DNA of 64,000 nucleotides, from the NCBI GenBank assembly GCA_900546495.1, contig URDN01000009.1, positions 1 through 64,000 of the forward strand, read 5' to 3'. Shown piece by piece: positions 25,055-31,875 of the stretch. Positions within the stretch are counted from its first letter, which is position 1; the number at the start of each line of letters is the position of its first letter. The notes beneath the pieces were generated by a model. The model was not told where the DNA came from. It searched no databases and saw nothing but the letters and a program-made list of their open reading frames with translations. Origin of the DNA: an uncultured Lachnospiraceae bacterium. GTDB taxonomy: Bacteria; Bacillota; Clostridia; Lachnospirales; Lachnospiraceae. A program made the position numbers and the translations under genes.

Positions 25055-25828
25055 TTACAATTCTTTTATCAATTCCTGGCACACTGCCCGGTAGTCTTTT
25101 GTAGCTGCGCAATTTCGTGAGAACGCTGGCAATGGTGCTCTCTCCATCGTTGATTTTTCTGCCACAACAGACCGGCGCACTGCTGTCTCAAAACATTCAT
25201 AACTTTCCTTGTCTCTCATCCAGCTTTCTACCTGCAGCGTAGTTTTATTTTTCTGTTTCATCGTCAACAGTACCTTCATCCGGATATCCTCATTGAAGTC
25301 TCGGAAGGTTTCCAGCTGCTCGACCATGTTATTGATCGCACCGATTTCAAACCCACCGATCTTAGCCGGAACAATTACCAGATCTGCTGCCGCCAGTACG
25401 TTCATCACTGTCATATCAAGCAGCAATCCGCAATCCACGATACAGTAATCGTATTCTGTCCGTACCTCATTCATAGCCGCTGAAAAACGCAAAATCTGGT
25501 CTTCCCGTTCTACCAGAAGCAGTTCCGCATTAGTACGCATCAGATACCCATTTGCTGGAATGATCTGAATGTTGGAATATGTTGTCTGTTGGATCAGTTC
25601 TTTCGTAGAGTATGCCCCTCCTGCTGCCTGATGTGCTTCCAGAAGTTCCGGCATTCCTAACCCCTCCGGATCATACACCCCATACAGCATAGACACGTTC
25701 CCTTGCTGATCTGCATCAGCAATCAATACTCTATTTTTCATTTCTTCTCCCAGAATATAAGCGATCGCTGCCGATGTCATTGTCTTTCCAACTCCGCCTT
25801 TCTGGTTCATTACCGTAATAATCTTCAT
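25055..25828 (-). CDS. ParA/Soj-like partition ATPase
   Basis: A 257-residue ATPase. Deviant Walker A is MNQKGGVGKTMTS (about 6-18), the second site is VLIADADQQGN, and the switch region is YDYCIVDCGLLLDMTV. ATG at 25828 has AAGGAG at nine bases; the frame also opens seven codons earlier without better support. Paired with ParB it would segregate an episomal form; alternatively it could regulate host copy or gene expression. Confidence 0.9.
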   Translation of the reverse strand: MKIITVMNQKGGVGKTMTSAAIAYILGEEMKNRVLIADADQQGNVSMLYGVYDPEGLGMPELLEAHQAAGGAYSTKELIQQTTYSNIQIIPANGYLMRTNAELLLVEREDQILRFSAAMNEVRTEYDYCIVDCGLLLDMTVMNVLAAADLVIVPAKIGGFEIGAINNMVEQLETFRDFNEDIRMKVLLTMKQKNKTTLQVESWMRDKESYECFETAVRRSVVAEKSTMERAPLPAFSRNCAATKDYRAVCQELIKEL

Positions 25829-25856
25829 GATGATCTGCTCCTTTTTCATTTTTATA

Positions 25857-26159
25857 TCAACATACCTTCGGCATCTTAATATTCTGTTCTTTCTTTTTGT
25901 TCATCCAATGTCGCAGGTCTTCTGCTGCCAAAGCGTAGCACCTTGCTTCACTGGCATTTTCCACCTTTATAATCAACTGCTTGTCTTTTCCTTCGCCCTG
26001 CCAGATCCGGATAGAGCTATCATAAAATAGTGATGTCCTGCATGATGCTGTCAGTCCATACTTTTTCTGTGCTGGCAGGAACAGATCATAGAAACGATGT
26101 ATCTCCTTACGTCTCTGTTCCGGATCTTCCGTGTTTTCGTATTCCATAGCTACCTCCAT
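25857..26159 (-). CDS. hypothetical phage protein
   Basis: A 100-residue protein (about 97 from the second ATG) between parA and the VRR-NUC gene; it overlaps the latter's stop by 10 bp. Contains the helical segment DPEQRRKEIHRFYDLFLPAQ. No family recognised. Confidence 0.5.
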   Translation of the reverse strand: MEVAMEYENTEDPEQRRKEIHRFYDLFLPAQKKYGLTASCRTSLFYDSSIRIWQGEGKDKQLIIKVENASEARCYALAAEDLRHWMNKKKEQNIKMPKVC

Positions 26160-26647
26160 TTAGGCTGCGTGACTGTTCCCTCTTTCCAGATGCTGTTATT
26201 CGCTTCTTTCATTTTCTGATATGGCATCAGTTTCACCGGTTCTGCAATTGGTGATAATTTCAGTTCTGTAGCCTTTGGCAGACTACAATATTCCGTAAGT
26301 ACCTGAATTGCATCCTCCGCTGTATAGCAGGTAGCAACATAGTGTCCTGCTTCTGCCATATCCGTCAAAAATTCCTTCTGTGATTCCTGATGTCGTCCCT
26401 GTCCGTATTTCATCTCGATATACAGGCCACAATACTTCCCTTTCGGGTACGGAAGGCACAGATCAGATACACCAGATTTTACTCCCATCTGTTTCAGTTT
26501 CACCGCTTCCTGCTTGTTTCTCCTGCCACCATTTGGGACATGATGCAGCCATTTTAGTTCCGGATACTGTGCAGCGTTATACATCGCCCAGTAGACGACT
26601 GCAATCTGCTCCGTGTCCTCTGACCTCTTTGTATTTTTTAGATTCAT
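26150..26647 (-). CDS. VRR-NUC nuclease
   Basis: A 165-residue PD-(D/E)XK nuclease. Signatures are the N-terminal QIAVVYWAMYN, LKWLHHVPNGGRRN (about 34-47), GVSDLCLPYP with the catalytic Asp (about 59), and LYIEMKYGQGRHQESQKEF with ExK (about 76). Phage VRR-NUC proteins act in replication and recombination on branched DNA. It overlaps the HUH Rep gene by four bases. Confidence 0.88.
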   Translation of the reverse strand: MNLKNTKRSEDTEQIAVVYWAMYNAAQYPELKWLHHVPNGGRRNKQEAVKLKQMGVKSGVSDLCLPYPKGKYCGLYIEMKYGQGRHQESQKEFLTDMAEAGHYVATCYTAEDAIQVLTEYCSLPKATELKLSPIAEPVKLMPYQKMKEANNSIWKEGTVTQPKWR

Positions 26648-27405
26648 TCTCGTTTCACCTCTTTAATTCTCTGTTCTGTATAACGCAGGTATGACATCCC
26701 TGTGAATTTATTTATTCCGGACACAATTGACTCTTTCACGATATAAAATCCCGGTGTAGGTTTCGGACCATCCTCCAGGAGTTTTCTCATCGTCCACCTG
26801 AAAAATGTCTTTCGCTCCGGCTTCGGTCTGATCAGGTTTCTGGACGGATGATATGCCTTTGTCTGTTCTGCGGCTTCATGTTCTTTCTGTTCTTCTGGAA
26901 CCGGTTTTGCAATGTACTCAGCCAGATCTTTATACCCGCCTGCTTCTCTGATCGGTGTGAAATGTGTAAATCCCTCCGTCCAGCACTCGGTGATCAGTAC
27001 ATCAGTTCCTTTCGAACAAGATGTTCGATTCACCAGAATATGTACATGGATACCTCCACGTTTCCCGATTTCTATCCGATAGATGTATTTCAGCTCATTC
27101 CCAATCTTTCTGTATCGATACCGGAGTTTTCCAAGGAATCTGTTCATGTCTTTTCTGACTTCTTCAAATGGTTTTCTGGTTCCCTTTGGATATTTCAACG
27201 TTACCCATAGATCGGCTGGATAGAAATTCGCTTTGATGAGTCTTCTGATCCGGTTCTCTTTATTGATCTGGTTCTGTTTTGCCACCTGTTCCGGTGTTGG
27301 CTTTTTCCGTTTGGCTCTCTTTTCACCCTTTGCCCCATACTTCCCGGCATACTTGCATTCAGTTTCTATTGAATTCAAAAAAATCCATCTTTCCCGGTTA
27401 TACAT
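26644..27405 (-). CDS. HUH-type replication initiator (Rep)
   Basis: A 253-residue Rep of the rolling-circle type. Motif 1 appears as DLWVTLKYPKG, the HUH motif as RGGIHVHILVNRT (about 127), and the catalytic Tyr motif as YKDLAEYIAKP (about 173), where Y176/Y180 and Lys184 are candidates. The N-terminus CKYAGKYGAKGEKRAKRKK is basic. It nicks one strand at the origin and restarts synthesis by displacement. The candidate origin lies just upstream (27410-27521). HUH initiation with ParAB is plasmid-like. Confidence 0.75.
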   Translation of the reverse strand: MYNRERWIFLNSIETECKYAGKYGAKGEKRAKRKKPTPEQVAKQNQINKENRIRRLIKANFYPADLWVTLKYPKGTRKPFEEVRKDMNRFLGKLRYRYRKIGNELKYIYRIEIGKRGGIHVHILVNRTSCSKGTDVLITECWTEGFTHFTPIREAGGYKDLAEYIAKPVPEEQKEHEAAEQTKAYHPSRNLIRPKPERKTFFRWTMRKLLEDGPKPTPGFYIVKESIVSGINKFTGMSYLRYTEQRIKEVKRE

Positions 27406-27409
27406 GTCT

Positions 27410-27521
27410 ATTTCCCTAACTTTAATATACTTATACTGGTACGAATGCCGGTTTTACCCGGCTTATCCCGAAAAAAGGTTTTTTAATGTCCGGGCAAGAT
27501 TTACCTGACCGGACCATATAC
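27410..27521 (-). other. candidate replication origin upstream of rep
   Basis: Minus strand has GCCGG-GTAAAA-CCGGC, a second dyad TCCGG ... CCGGA, and T-rich and A-rich tracts within 110 bp. Adjacent to rep, as for double-strand origins of rolling-circle replicons. No nick sequence recognised. Confidence 0.35.
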
Positions 27522-27652
27522 TTCCACCGCCCTGTAGTCGGACGCTTGTTATATTTTAAGGTTTATTTTTATGAGGAATTTCAAAACGTATCTGTTTATG
27601 TTCTGTAGTAGTCTGCAGTTGCTGTAAAGCGTCCGACTACAGGACAGTGGAA
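27522..27652 (-). ncRNA. long-hairpin RNA, copy 1
   Basis: Two 26-nt arms (27522-27547 and 27627-27652) enclose a 79-nt A-rich loop. Read as minus-strand RNA all 26 pairs form, 24 Watson-Crick and two G-U; read as plus-strand RNA those two would be C-A mismatches. Begins 9 bp after the stop at 27662. The outer half CACUGUCCUGUAGU is shared with the copy at 29002-29117, while the inner half differs but stays paired. Function unknown. Confidence 0.55.
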
Positions 27653-27661
27653 AATATTTAG

Positions 27662-27925
27662 TTATTTATGTATTTTTGGATAAAATCCCATTTGACTGAA
27701 ACGTATTCCATTGCAGGTTACTTCTTTAAAATACACATGATCTTTGCTCACAATTTTCACAGGTCGTTTTAATGCTGCCGCAATAATCTCAATCCCGCTT
27801 TTAACCATAATGATGCTACAAAGCTGCAATCTACCTTCACTTTTATCAATGTGTCTCAGTCTGTATAACCCGGTAAGCATCTGGTTACACTGTTCTTCAA
27901 TATATTTTAATTTTGCTTTTTCCAT
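27662..27925 (-). CDS. hypothetical phage protein
   Basis: An 87-residue protein (MEKAKLKYIEEQCNQMLTGL) overlapping the hexapeptide-repeat gene stop by 29 bp. It ends SQMGFYPKIHK. No family recognised. Its stop is followed within 10 bp by the hairpin RNA. Confidence 0.5.
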   Translation of the reverse strand: MEKAKLKYIEEQCNQMLTGLYRLRHIDKSEGRLQLCSIIMVKSGIEIIAAALKRPVKIVSKDHVYFKEVTCNGIRFSQMGFYPKIHK

Positions 27926-28670
27926 TTACTTTTTCATCTCCTTGTACTTTTTCCGTGAGATCGATCTGCAATTTTGCAACTTCAACTGCCGCTCTGTATA
28001 CAAGTGCATGTTTTGTATCTTTATGTGTCTGTGTTACCTTTTCGAGAAATTTATCAATTTTTCCAAGAAAACAACCACATTTCACAGTAATTTCATTGTC
28101 CTTATCCCTAAAGAATGTAGTAAAATCATTTCTACTGCCAATAGCACCAATCACTAAAACGTGGTCAGCAGAAAAGACCTTGGCATTACCGCAAACCTCG
28201 GCATTACCGCAAACCTCGGCATTACCGCAAACCTTGGCATTACCGCAAACCTTGGAATTACCGCAAACCTTGGCATCACCGTAAACATCGGCATCACCGC
28301 AAACCCAAGCTTTACCGCAAACCTTGGCATCACCGCAAACCTTGGCATCACCGTAAACCTTGGCATTACCGCAAACCTTGGCATTACCGCAAACCTTGGC
28401 ATCACCGTAAACATCGGCATTACCGCAAACCTTGGCATTACCGCAAACCTCGGCATCACCGTAAACCTTGGCATCACCGTAAACCTTGGTATTACCGCAA
28501 ACCCAAGCATTTTCTTCATGTGAAAGATTTTCTTCTTTCTCAATCCAACCGCCAAGATCACCGACTTTTACAAGTCCGAACTCAACAACGGCTTTGATTC
28601 TGTGTAACGTAACTGTTCCAAATGGTAAGTCGATTGTCTTTGTTTCTCCTGTAAATTTGTACTTTTTCAT
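27897..28670 (-). CDS. left-handed beta-helix hexapeptide-repeat protein
   Basis: A 257-residue protein. Residues 50-165 are eighteen tandem hexapeptides of the pattern A-x-V-[CY]-G-[ND], which should wind into a triangular left-handed beta-helix with a ladder of Cys or Tyr at one corner. N-terminal 45 residues (KYKFTGETKTIDLPFGTVTLH, VGDLGGWIEKEENL) form a cap; the C-terminal 85 residues are alpha/beta. Phages carry related polymer-like proteins of unknown function. The repeat-coding DNA is near-identical, which lets the length change by slippage. Confidence 0.7.
   Translation of the reverse strand: MKKYKFTGETKTIDLPFGTVTLHRIKAVVEFGLVKVGDLGGWIEKEENLSHEENAWVCGNTKVYGDAKVYGDAEVCGNAKVCGNADVYGDAKVCGNAKVCGNAKVYGDAKVCGDAKVCGKAWVCGDADVYGDAKVCGNSKVCGNAKVCGNAEVCGNAEVCGNAKVFSADHVLVIGAIGSRNDFTTFFRDKDNEITVKCGCFLGKIDKFLEKVTQTHKDTKHALVYRAAVEVAKLQIDLTEKVQGDEKVNGKSKIKIY
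28177..28505 (-). repeat. 18-bp tandem repeat array inside a coding region
   Basis: About eighteen units of the type GGCATTACCGCAAACCTT (plus strand), each coding one beta-helix hexapeptide. Unit variation is mainly at codons K/E/D/W, C/Y and N/D. All six frames are open here as a result, which creates spurious ORFs. Confidence 0.9.
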
Positions 28671-28725
28671 TTACTTTTCACTCCTCGTCTGATATACTCC
28701 AGACATAGGTTTTATACCTATGCTG

Positions 28726-28932
28726 TTAGTGTGAGCGCGTGTACTTTCTCAGGGTGTCGCGCTCTTTTAATTTGTTCAAAATTATTCCTGCACCGGCGAT
28801 TGTCAGACCAACAGCCGTAATTTTGAATGCCAGTATAAATCCTGCATCGCCTTCTGAATTTAATCCCATTCCTCCAAAGACTGCGATCAGACCGCCACAG
28901 GCAATCATCACTTTTGCAATTATTGATTTCAC
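28726..28932 (-). CDS. small two-span membrane protein
   Basis: About 68 residues from the GTG at 28932, which has AGAGGTG upstream; an ATG at 28983 would add 17 residues but has no ribosome site. Two hydrophobic segments (VMIACGGLIAVFGGMGL and ITAVGLTIAGAGIIL) predict a helical hairpin. No family recognised. Confidence 0.5.
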   Translation of the reverse strand: MKSIIAKVMIACGGLIAVFGGMGLNSEGDAGFILAFKITAVGLTIAGAGIILNKLKERDTLRKYTRSH

Positions 28933-29001
28933 TTGTATTTCACCTCTTTCCTCATTTTGTCTGTTTCTTTTTTTGCATCCCATAAATGTCCGTATCTTTC
29001 T

Positions 29002-29117
29002 TTCACTGCCCTATAGTGGGGCATCGCTTTTATAAAAAAGAGAATTATTCCGTCTTTAATGTCAAAGTGTTGTATTGGATCGTGAGTTAGGTTGATGCCC
29101 CACTACAGGACAGTGAA
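29002..29117 (-). ncRNA. long-hairpin RNA, copy 2
   Basis: Arms 29002-29025 and 29094-29117 (24 nt each) enclose a 68-nt A-rich loop. In the minus RNA all 24 pairs form, with two G-U pairs. The outer sequence matches copy 1; the inner GGGGCAUC/GAUGCCCC replaces CGGACGCUU/AAGCGUCCG. Starts 13 bp after the stop at 29131. Function unknown. Confidence 0.55.
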
Positions 29118-29130
29118 CCAGCACGGTCAT

Positions 29131-29283
29131 TTATCCTGCGTTCTGAACAGTATCCAGTTTTCCAATCATCAACGACAGATCTAACGGTTTCTCTTTTTTA
29201 ATTGCTTCGTTCAGATCATCTACTGTATAAATGCCAAGTTTCGCCAGTTCTTCTTCCATGCGCTTTTTTCTTTCATCTGCCAT
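29131..29283 (-). CDS. small phage protein, unknown
   Basis: A 50-residue helical protein (MADERKKRMEEELAKLGIYT, then VDDLNEAIKKEKPLDLSLMI). AAAGGAG is well placed before the ATG at 29283. It is missed by ordinary length cut-offs. No family recognised. Confidence 0.6.
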   Translation of the reverse strand: MADERKKRMEEELAKLGIYTVDDLNEAIKKEKPLDLSLMIGKLDTVQNAG

Positions 29284-29311
29284 GTCTATTGCTCCTTTCT
29301 TTTAATGTAAA

Positions 29312-29385
29312 TGCGCCGGGTGGGACTCGAACCCACGACTTACCGCTTATGAGGCGGTTGCTCTAACCATCTGAACTACCAGCGC
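29312..29385 (-). tRNA. tRNA with CAU anticodon (tRNA-Met or tRNA-Ile2)
   Basis: A 74-nt cloverleaf: acceptor GCGCTGG/CCGGCGC, D stem GTTC/GAGC, anticodon stem ACCGC/GCGGT with loop CTCATAA, variable AAGTC, T stem GTGGG/CCCAC with loop TTCGAGT, discriminator A. CCA is not encoded. CAU reads AUG, or AUA if lysidine-modified. It lies inside the prophage with no att site visible beside it. Confidence 0.93.
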
Positions 29386-29406
29386 AGGAGCGGCTATTGC
29401 CGCTGT

Positions 29407-29751
29407 TTAATCTAATCCGATAATTTCATATTGCTCTGATCCATCATCGTATTTCTTTGTTCTCAACGTTCCATTGGTATATTCGCCAATCTTATCCGAA
29501 TACTTTTCATATGCATCTTTGTCATTAATCCTGTATCGTTCACCTTTATATTCGACAAAAATGTTATGCTCTGCCGGCTCTATCATCGTTTGCCAGCCAT
29601 TTCCGGTATACATCTGCAATACATTTTCCGGTTCATATGACTCGTCCACGATTTTTACCTGCACATGTGTTTCCTGTGTACTAACCGCTTTTGCACATCC
29701 ATTCAAAATCAGAATGGCGAATAGTGTTGCAAGAAGCAGGACTTTTCTCAT
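29407..29751 (-). CDS. phage lipoprotein
   Basis: A 114-residue protein with a signal peptide (MRKVLLLATLFAILILNGC) whose lipobox LNGC places a lipid on Cys19. The mature part is beta-rich (IFVEYKGERYRINDKDAYEKY). Lipoproteins in lysogeny regions of Gram-positive phages often block superinfection at the cell surface; this is inference. It overlaps the next gene by four bases. Confidence 0.65.
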   Translation of the reverse strand: MRKVLLLATLFAILILNGCAKAVSTQETHVQVKIVDESYEPENVLQMYTGNGWQTMIEPAEHNIFVEYKGERYRINDKDAYEKYSDKIGEYTNGTLRTKKYDDGSEQYEIIGLD

Positions 29752-30176
29752 TCTCTGTCCTCCACTTTTTTATTTTTCAGATCTTCTTTTACAAACTCTG
29801 CAAATTTTCTATCTATATATGTACCAAGTTCCGAATGCCGATATCCAATTTCCCGGCTTCTCTTTTTACAGCTTTCTTTCAAATCAGAATAGTTTTCAGA
29901 TTTCTCTCTTATTTTTTCGTATTCATCCAGAATCAACTTGTCTATCTGGTTTACAAGTTGCTCCGGATCATGTTTCTCCTGCCGTAATCCGTCAATATTC
30001 TTATGTATTTTTCGCTGTTTGATTTTGGGCTTCACGCATTCACCCAAGTAAAGATTTTCTGCGATCAACTCACCCTCCAACGTCCAATACCGTCTCATGG
30101 TACATGCTGGATCTTCCGGTGTTCCTTTTCCCTCAAAGGTGTCCGTCATTATTACATTCACTGTTTTTGCTCTCAT
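29748..30176 (-). CDS. hypothetical phage protein
   Basis: A 142-residue protein from ATG 30176, with AAGAGG upstream; the TTG seven codons earlier is weaker. Residues 1-45 are beta-like (TVNVIMTDTFEGKGTPEDPA); the remainder is highly charged and helical. No family recognised. Confidence 0.5.
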   Translation of the reverse strand: MRAKTVNVIMTDTFEGKGTPEDPACTMRRYWTLEGELIAENLYLGECVKPKIKQRKIHKNIDGLRQEKHDPEQLVNQIDKLILDEYEKIREKSENYSDLKESCKKRSREIGYRHSELGTYIDRKFAEFVKEDLKNKKVEDRE

Positions 30177-30193
30177 TTTTATCCTCTTTCTGT

Positions 30194-30376
30194 TCAAGTC
30201 AATTCAACATCAAAATCTGATATGTTGAGTGTGAGCTTAAGTTCTGGTTCACCATTTTCCAAGGATTTAAGCTCGTATGCTTTCACTCCATTAATCGGGT
30301 TTCCATCCAACATAACTTCAAACGTTCGCTTTTTAATATCTCTGCGGATTTCCAGTTTCCTCACTTCCACATTCAT
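30194..30376 (-). CDS. small phage protein, unknown
   Basis: A 60-residue protein (MNVEVRKLEIRRDIKKRTFE ... FDVELT) that looks like a single small beta domain. It precedes the gene at 30176 by 17 bp. No family recognised. Confidence 0.5.
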   Translation of the reverse strand: MNVEVRKLEIRRDIKKRTFEVMLDGNPINGVKAYELKSLENGEPELKLTLNISDFDVELT

Positions 30377-30481
30377 TTCCCTGTCACCTCACTCTGTTGT
30401 AATTGCTTTTTTCGTTTTGCTCTCCTATAATCTATGTACAGGCTCCTGTCAGAGCCAAGTTTAATAGAAAGGAGATTCTAT

Positions 30482-30961
30482 ATGGGAATAAAACTCACAT
30501 GGACAATCAGTACCATTATTGCTGTTTCATCTTTTGTATCCTCTGTTGTTGTTGCACTCATCAATAACAAACAACAGCAGAAAATACATGAAATGGATTT
30601 AGATTATGATAAATCTGTTGCCGAATTACGTGTAAAACAGGAAATTTTTCATTCACAAACTGAGAAAAACTACACTGATAAGAAAAATGCTTACATACGT
30701 TTTATCGAAGCTGCTGGAAATTTCGTCTATGATCCTTCCGATTCACAAAGTTATGTTGATTTACTCACAGCATCTAGCAACGTTATTCTGTTTTGCACAG
30801 ATAAAACACATAAACTTTTATCTGATTTCATCACCTACACGGAAAATTTCACTGAATGTCGAATTCTTCCAGATGATGAATTGAAAAATTACCACCAGAA
30901 TCTATCAAAATTATCTTTAGCTTTTCGTGAAGAATTGGAAAATTTAAGATTCTCCGATTAA
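30482..30961 (+). CDS. membrane-anchored phage protein, possible moron
   Basis: A 159-residue protein with one N-terminal membrane span (LTWTISTIIAVSSFVSSVVV) and a long cytoplasmic helical domain with a coiled-coil start (NKQQQKIHEMDLDYDK). ATG at 30482 has AAAGGAG at seven bases. Its strand opposes all neighbouring early genes and it has its own terminator, the pattern of a moron expressed in the lysogen. Possible exclusion or defence role; unproven. Confidence 0.6.
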   Translation: MGIKLTWTISTIIAVSSFVSSVVVALINNKQQQKIHEMDLDYDKSVAELRVKQEIFHSQTEKNYTDKKNAYIRFIEAAGNFVYDPSDSQSYVDLLTASSNVILFCTDKTHKLLSDFITYTENFTECRILPDDELKNYHQNLSKLSLAFREELENLRFSD

Positions 30962-31105
30962 GCTAAATATCGTAAACGCTACAGCTATAAAACAGAACCA
31001 CACAAACCACGCTTTTGAGTGTGGTTCTATTTTTTTTATAATTGCATTTGAGATCGCCCACAAAATCCAAATCACAATAATTCCCACAATTTTATATGTT
31101 GGCAC
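30944..31105 (-). CDS. small two-span membrane protein, GTG start
   Basis: A 53-residue protein opening with GTG (VPTYKIVGIIVIWILWAIS) and a second hydrophobic segment WFVWFCFIAVAFTIFSLIG, preceded by GGGAGG. It overlaps the 3' end of the opposing gene by 18 bp, and the terminator of that gene lies inside it. Its real use depends on early transcription from the right. No family recognised. Confidence 0.45.
   Translation of the reverse strand: MPTYKIVGIIVIWILWAISNAIIKKIEPHSKAWFVWFCFIAVAFTIFSLIGES
30994..31037 (+). terminator. intrinsic terminator of the moron-like gene
   Basis: AGAACCACAC / GTGTGGTTCT stem followed by an 8-T run on the plus strand. Confidence 0.75.
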
Positions 31106-31154
31106 CCTTGTCCCTCCCTTCTACACCATGTTCTTCTCTGCTGCAAACAGTTGA

Positions 31155-31171
31155 ATCAAATTAAATTTGAT
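31155..31171. promoter_or_regulatory. second copy of the repressor operator palindrome
   Basis: ATCAAATTAAATTTGAT, the reverse complement of the palindrome at 31773-31789. It lies just after the Cro-like stop codon and has no convincing promoter hexamers. Confidence 0.55.
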
Positions 31172-31173
31172 TT

Positions 31174-31371
31174 TTAGGGTAAAAAAATATACTTCAATGG
31201 CATCCTGTACATTTCACTTAACTCTCGGCACTGTGAAATTGTAGGTTCTGTCTTTCCTTTTTCCCAATTGACAACCGTATTTTTAGATACATGCATTTTT
31301 TTTGCCACTTCATCTTGCGTCATCCCCGCATTAACCCTAGCTGCTGCCAGAGAAATCTGCAATGTTTCCAT
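31174..31371 (-). CDS. Cro-like XRE-family regulator
   Basis: A 65-residue protein formed almost entirely by a helix-turn-helix (GMTQDEVAKKMHVSKNTVVNWEKGK). It is the divergent partner of the S24 repressor at 31876 and should control the lytic switch by binding the same operators. Position after two small peptides, on the early transcript, fits a Cro role. Confidence 0.8.
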   Translation of the reverse strand: METLQISLAAARVNAGMTQDEVAKKMHVSKNTVVNWEKGKTEPTISQCRELSEMYRMPLKYIFLP

Positions 31372-31426
31372 TTTTTAATTCACCTCTTTCTTCCCCCGTA
31401 TAGCCGTTAGGACAGCTATAGACTTA

Positions 31427-31513
31427 TTATTTTCTCTTTACCAGCTTTGCCAGCAGTACAACCATAACAAGATCTAATGCAATTTGAACCACATCCATCG
31501 TTATTCCAAACAT
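31427..31513 (-). CDS. small membrane peptide
   Basis: A 28-residue peptide (MFGITMDVVQIALDLVMVVL...) ending LVKRK, with AAAGGCGG upstream. One hydrophobic helix. Class of short phage peptides called holin-like toxins; function not established. Confidence 0.45.
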   Translation of the reverse strand: MFGITMDVVQIALDLVMVVLLAKLVKRK

Positions 31514-31614
31514 AGTTTTCACCGCCTTTCAACTTATTTCAAATATATCTTGACAATGAACCACATAAAAGGTATTTTTTTCTAAGAGGGAGATTTCTCT
31601 CCCTCCACCATATT

Positions 31615-31734
31615 TTATTTGATCAGTTTATTGATTAAATCAACGATTTGACTTATTAAACTGATTATGGCTGTGACAAGTGCGATAGTTGCGATATCGT
31701 GCTTGTCTTTTTTATTGCCTTTCTTTTGGCTCAT
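31615..31734 (-). CDS. holin-like small membrane peptide
   Basis: A 39-residue peptide (MSQKKGNKKDKHDIATIALV...) with GGGAGGTGA well placed. First gene of the early transcript, 31 bp downstream of its promoter. Similar in length and layout to the peptide at 19977-20096. Confidence 0.55.
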   Translation of the reverse strand: MSQKKGNKKDKHDIATIALVTAIISLISQIVDLINKLIK

Positions 31735-31765
31735 TGTTTTCACCTCCCTGTCATTTGATGATTTA

Positions 31766-31794
31766 AGTATAAATCAAATTTAATTTGATGTCAA
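31766..31794 (-). promoter_or_regulatory. early promoter with operator in its spacer
   Basis: Minus-strand TTGACA (31789-31794), 17-bp spacer, TATACT (31766-31771). The palindrome ATCAAATTTAATTTGAT (31773-31789) fills the spacer, so a bound repressor would block polymerase. Half-sites occur at 31801-31811. Confidence 0.8.
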
Positions 31795-31824
31795 TACTGA
31801 AATCAAATTTTTTTTGTTTTTTTG

Positions 31825-31853
31825 TTGCTATTTATCAATTTATATTGTATTAT
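31825..31853 (+). promoter_or_regulatory. promoter of the repressor gene
   Basis: TTGCTA (31825-31830), 17-bp spacer, TATTAT (31848-31853); 22 bp before the repressor start at 31876, with AAAGGAGG between. A half-site of the operator lies just upstream (31801-31811). Confidence 0.6.
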
Positions 31854-31875
31854 AACATTAAAAGGAGGGCTACCA

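Noticed and set aside
28177..28505. CRISPR array
   Set aside because: The repeats are directly adjacent with no unique spacers and are in frame with a protein.
28154..28561. Long open frames in other frames of the hexapeptide array, resembling repeat proteins
   Set aside because: They arise because an 18-bp repeat (multiple of three) without stops is open in every frame; only the beta-helix frame has flanking domains and a start.
29312..29385. tRNA as the phage attachment site
   Set aside because: It lies in the middle of the prophage, and the right junction is clearly in miaB.
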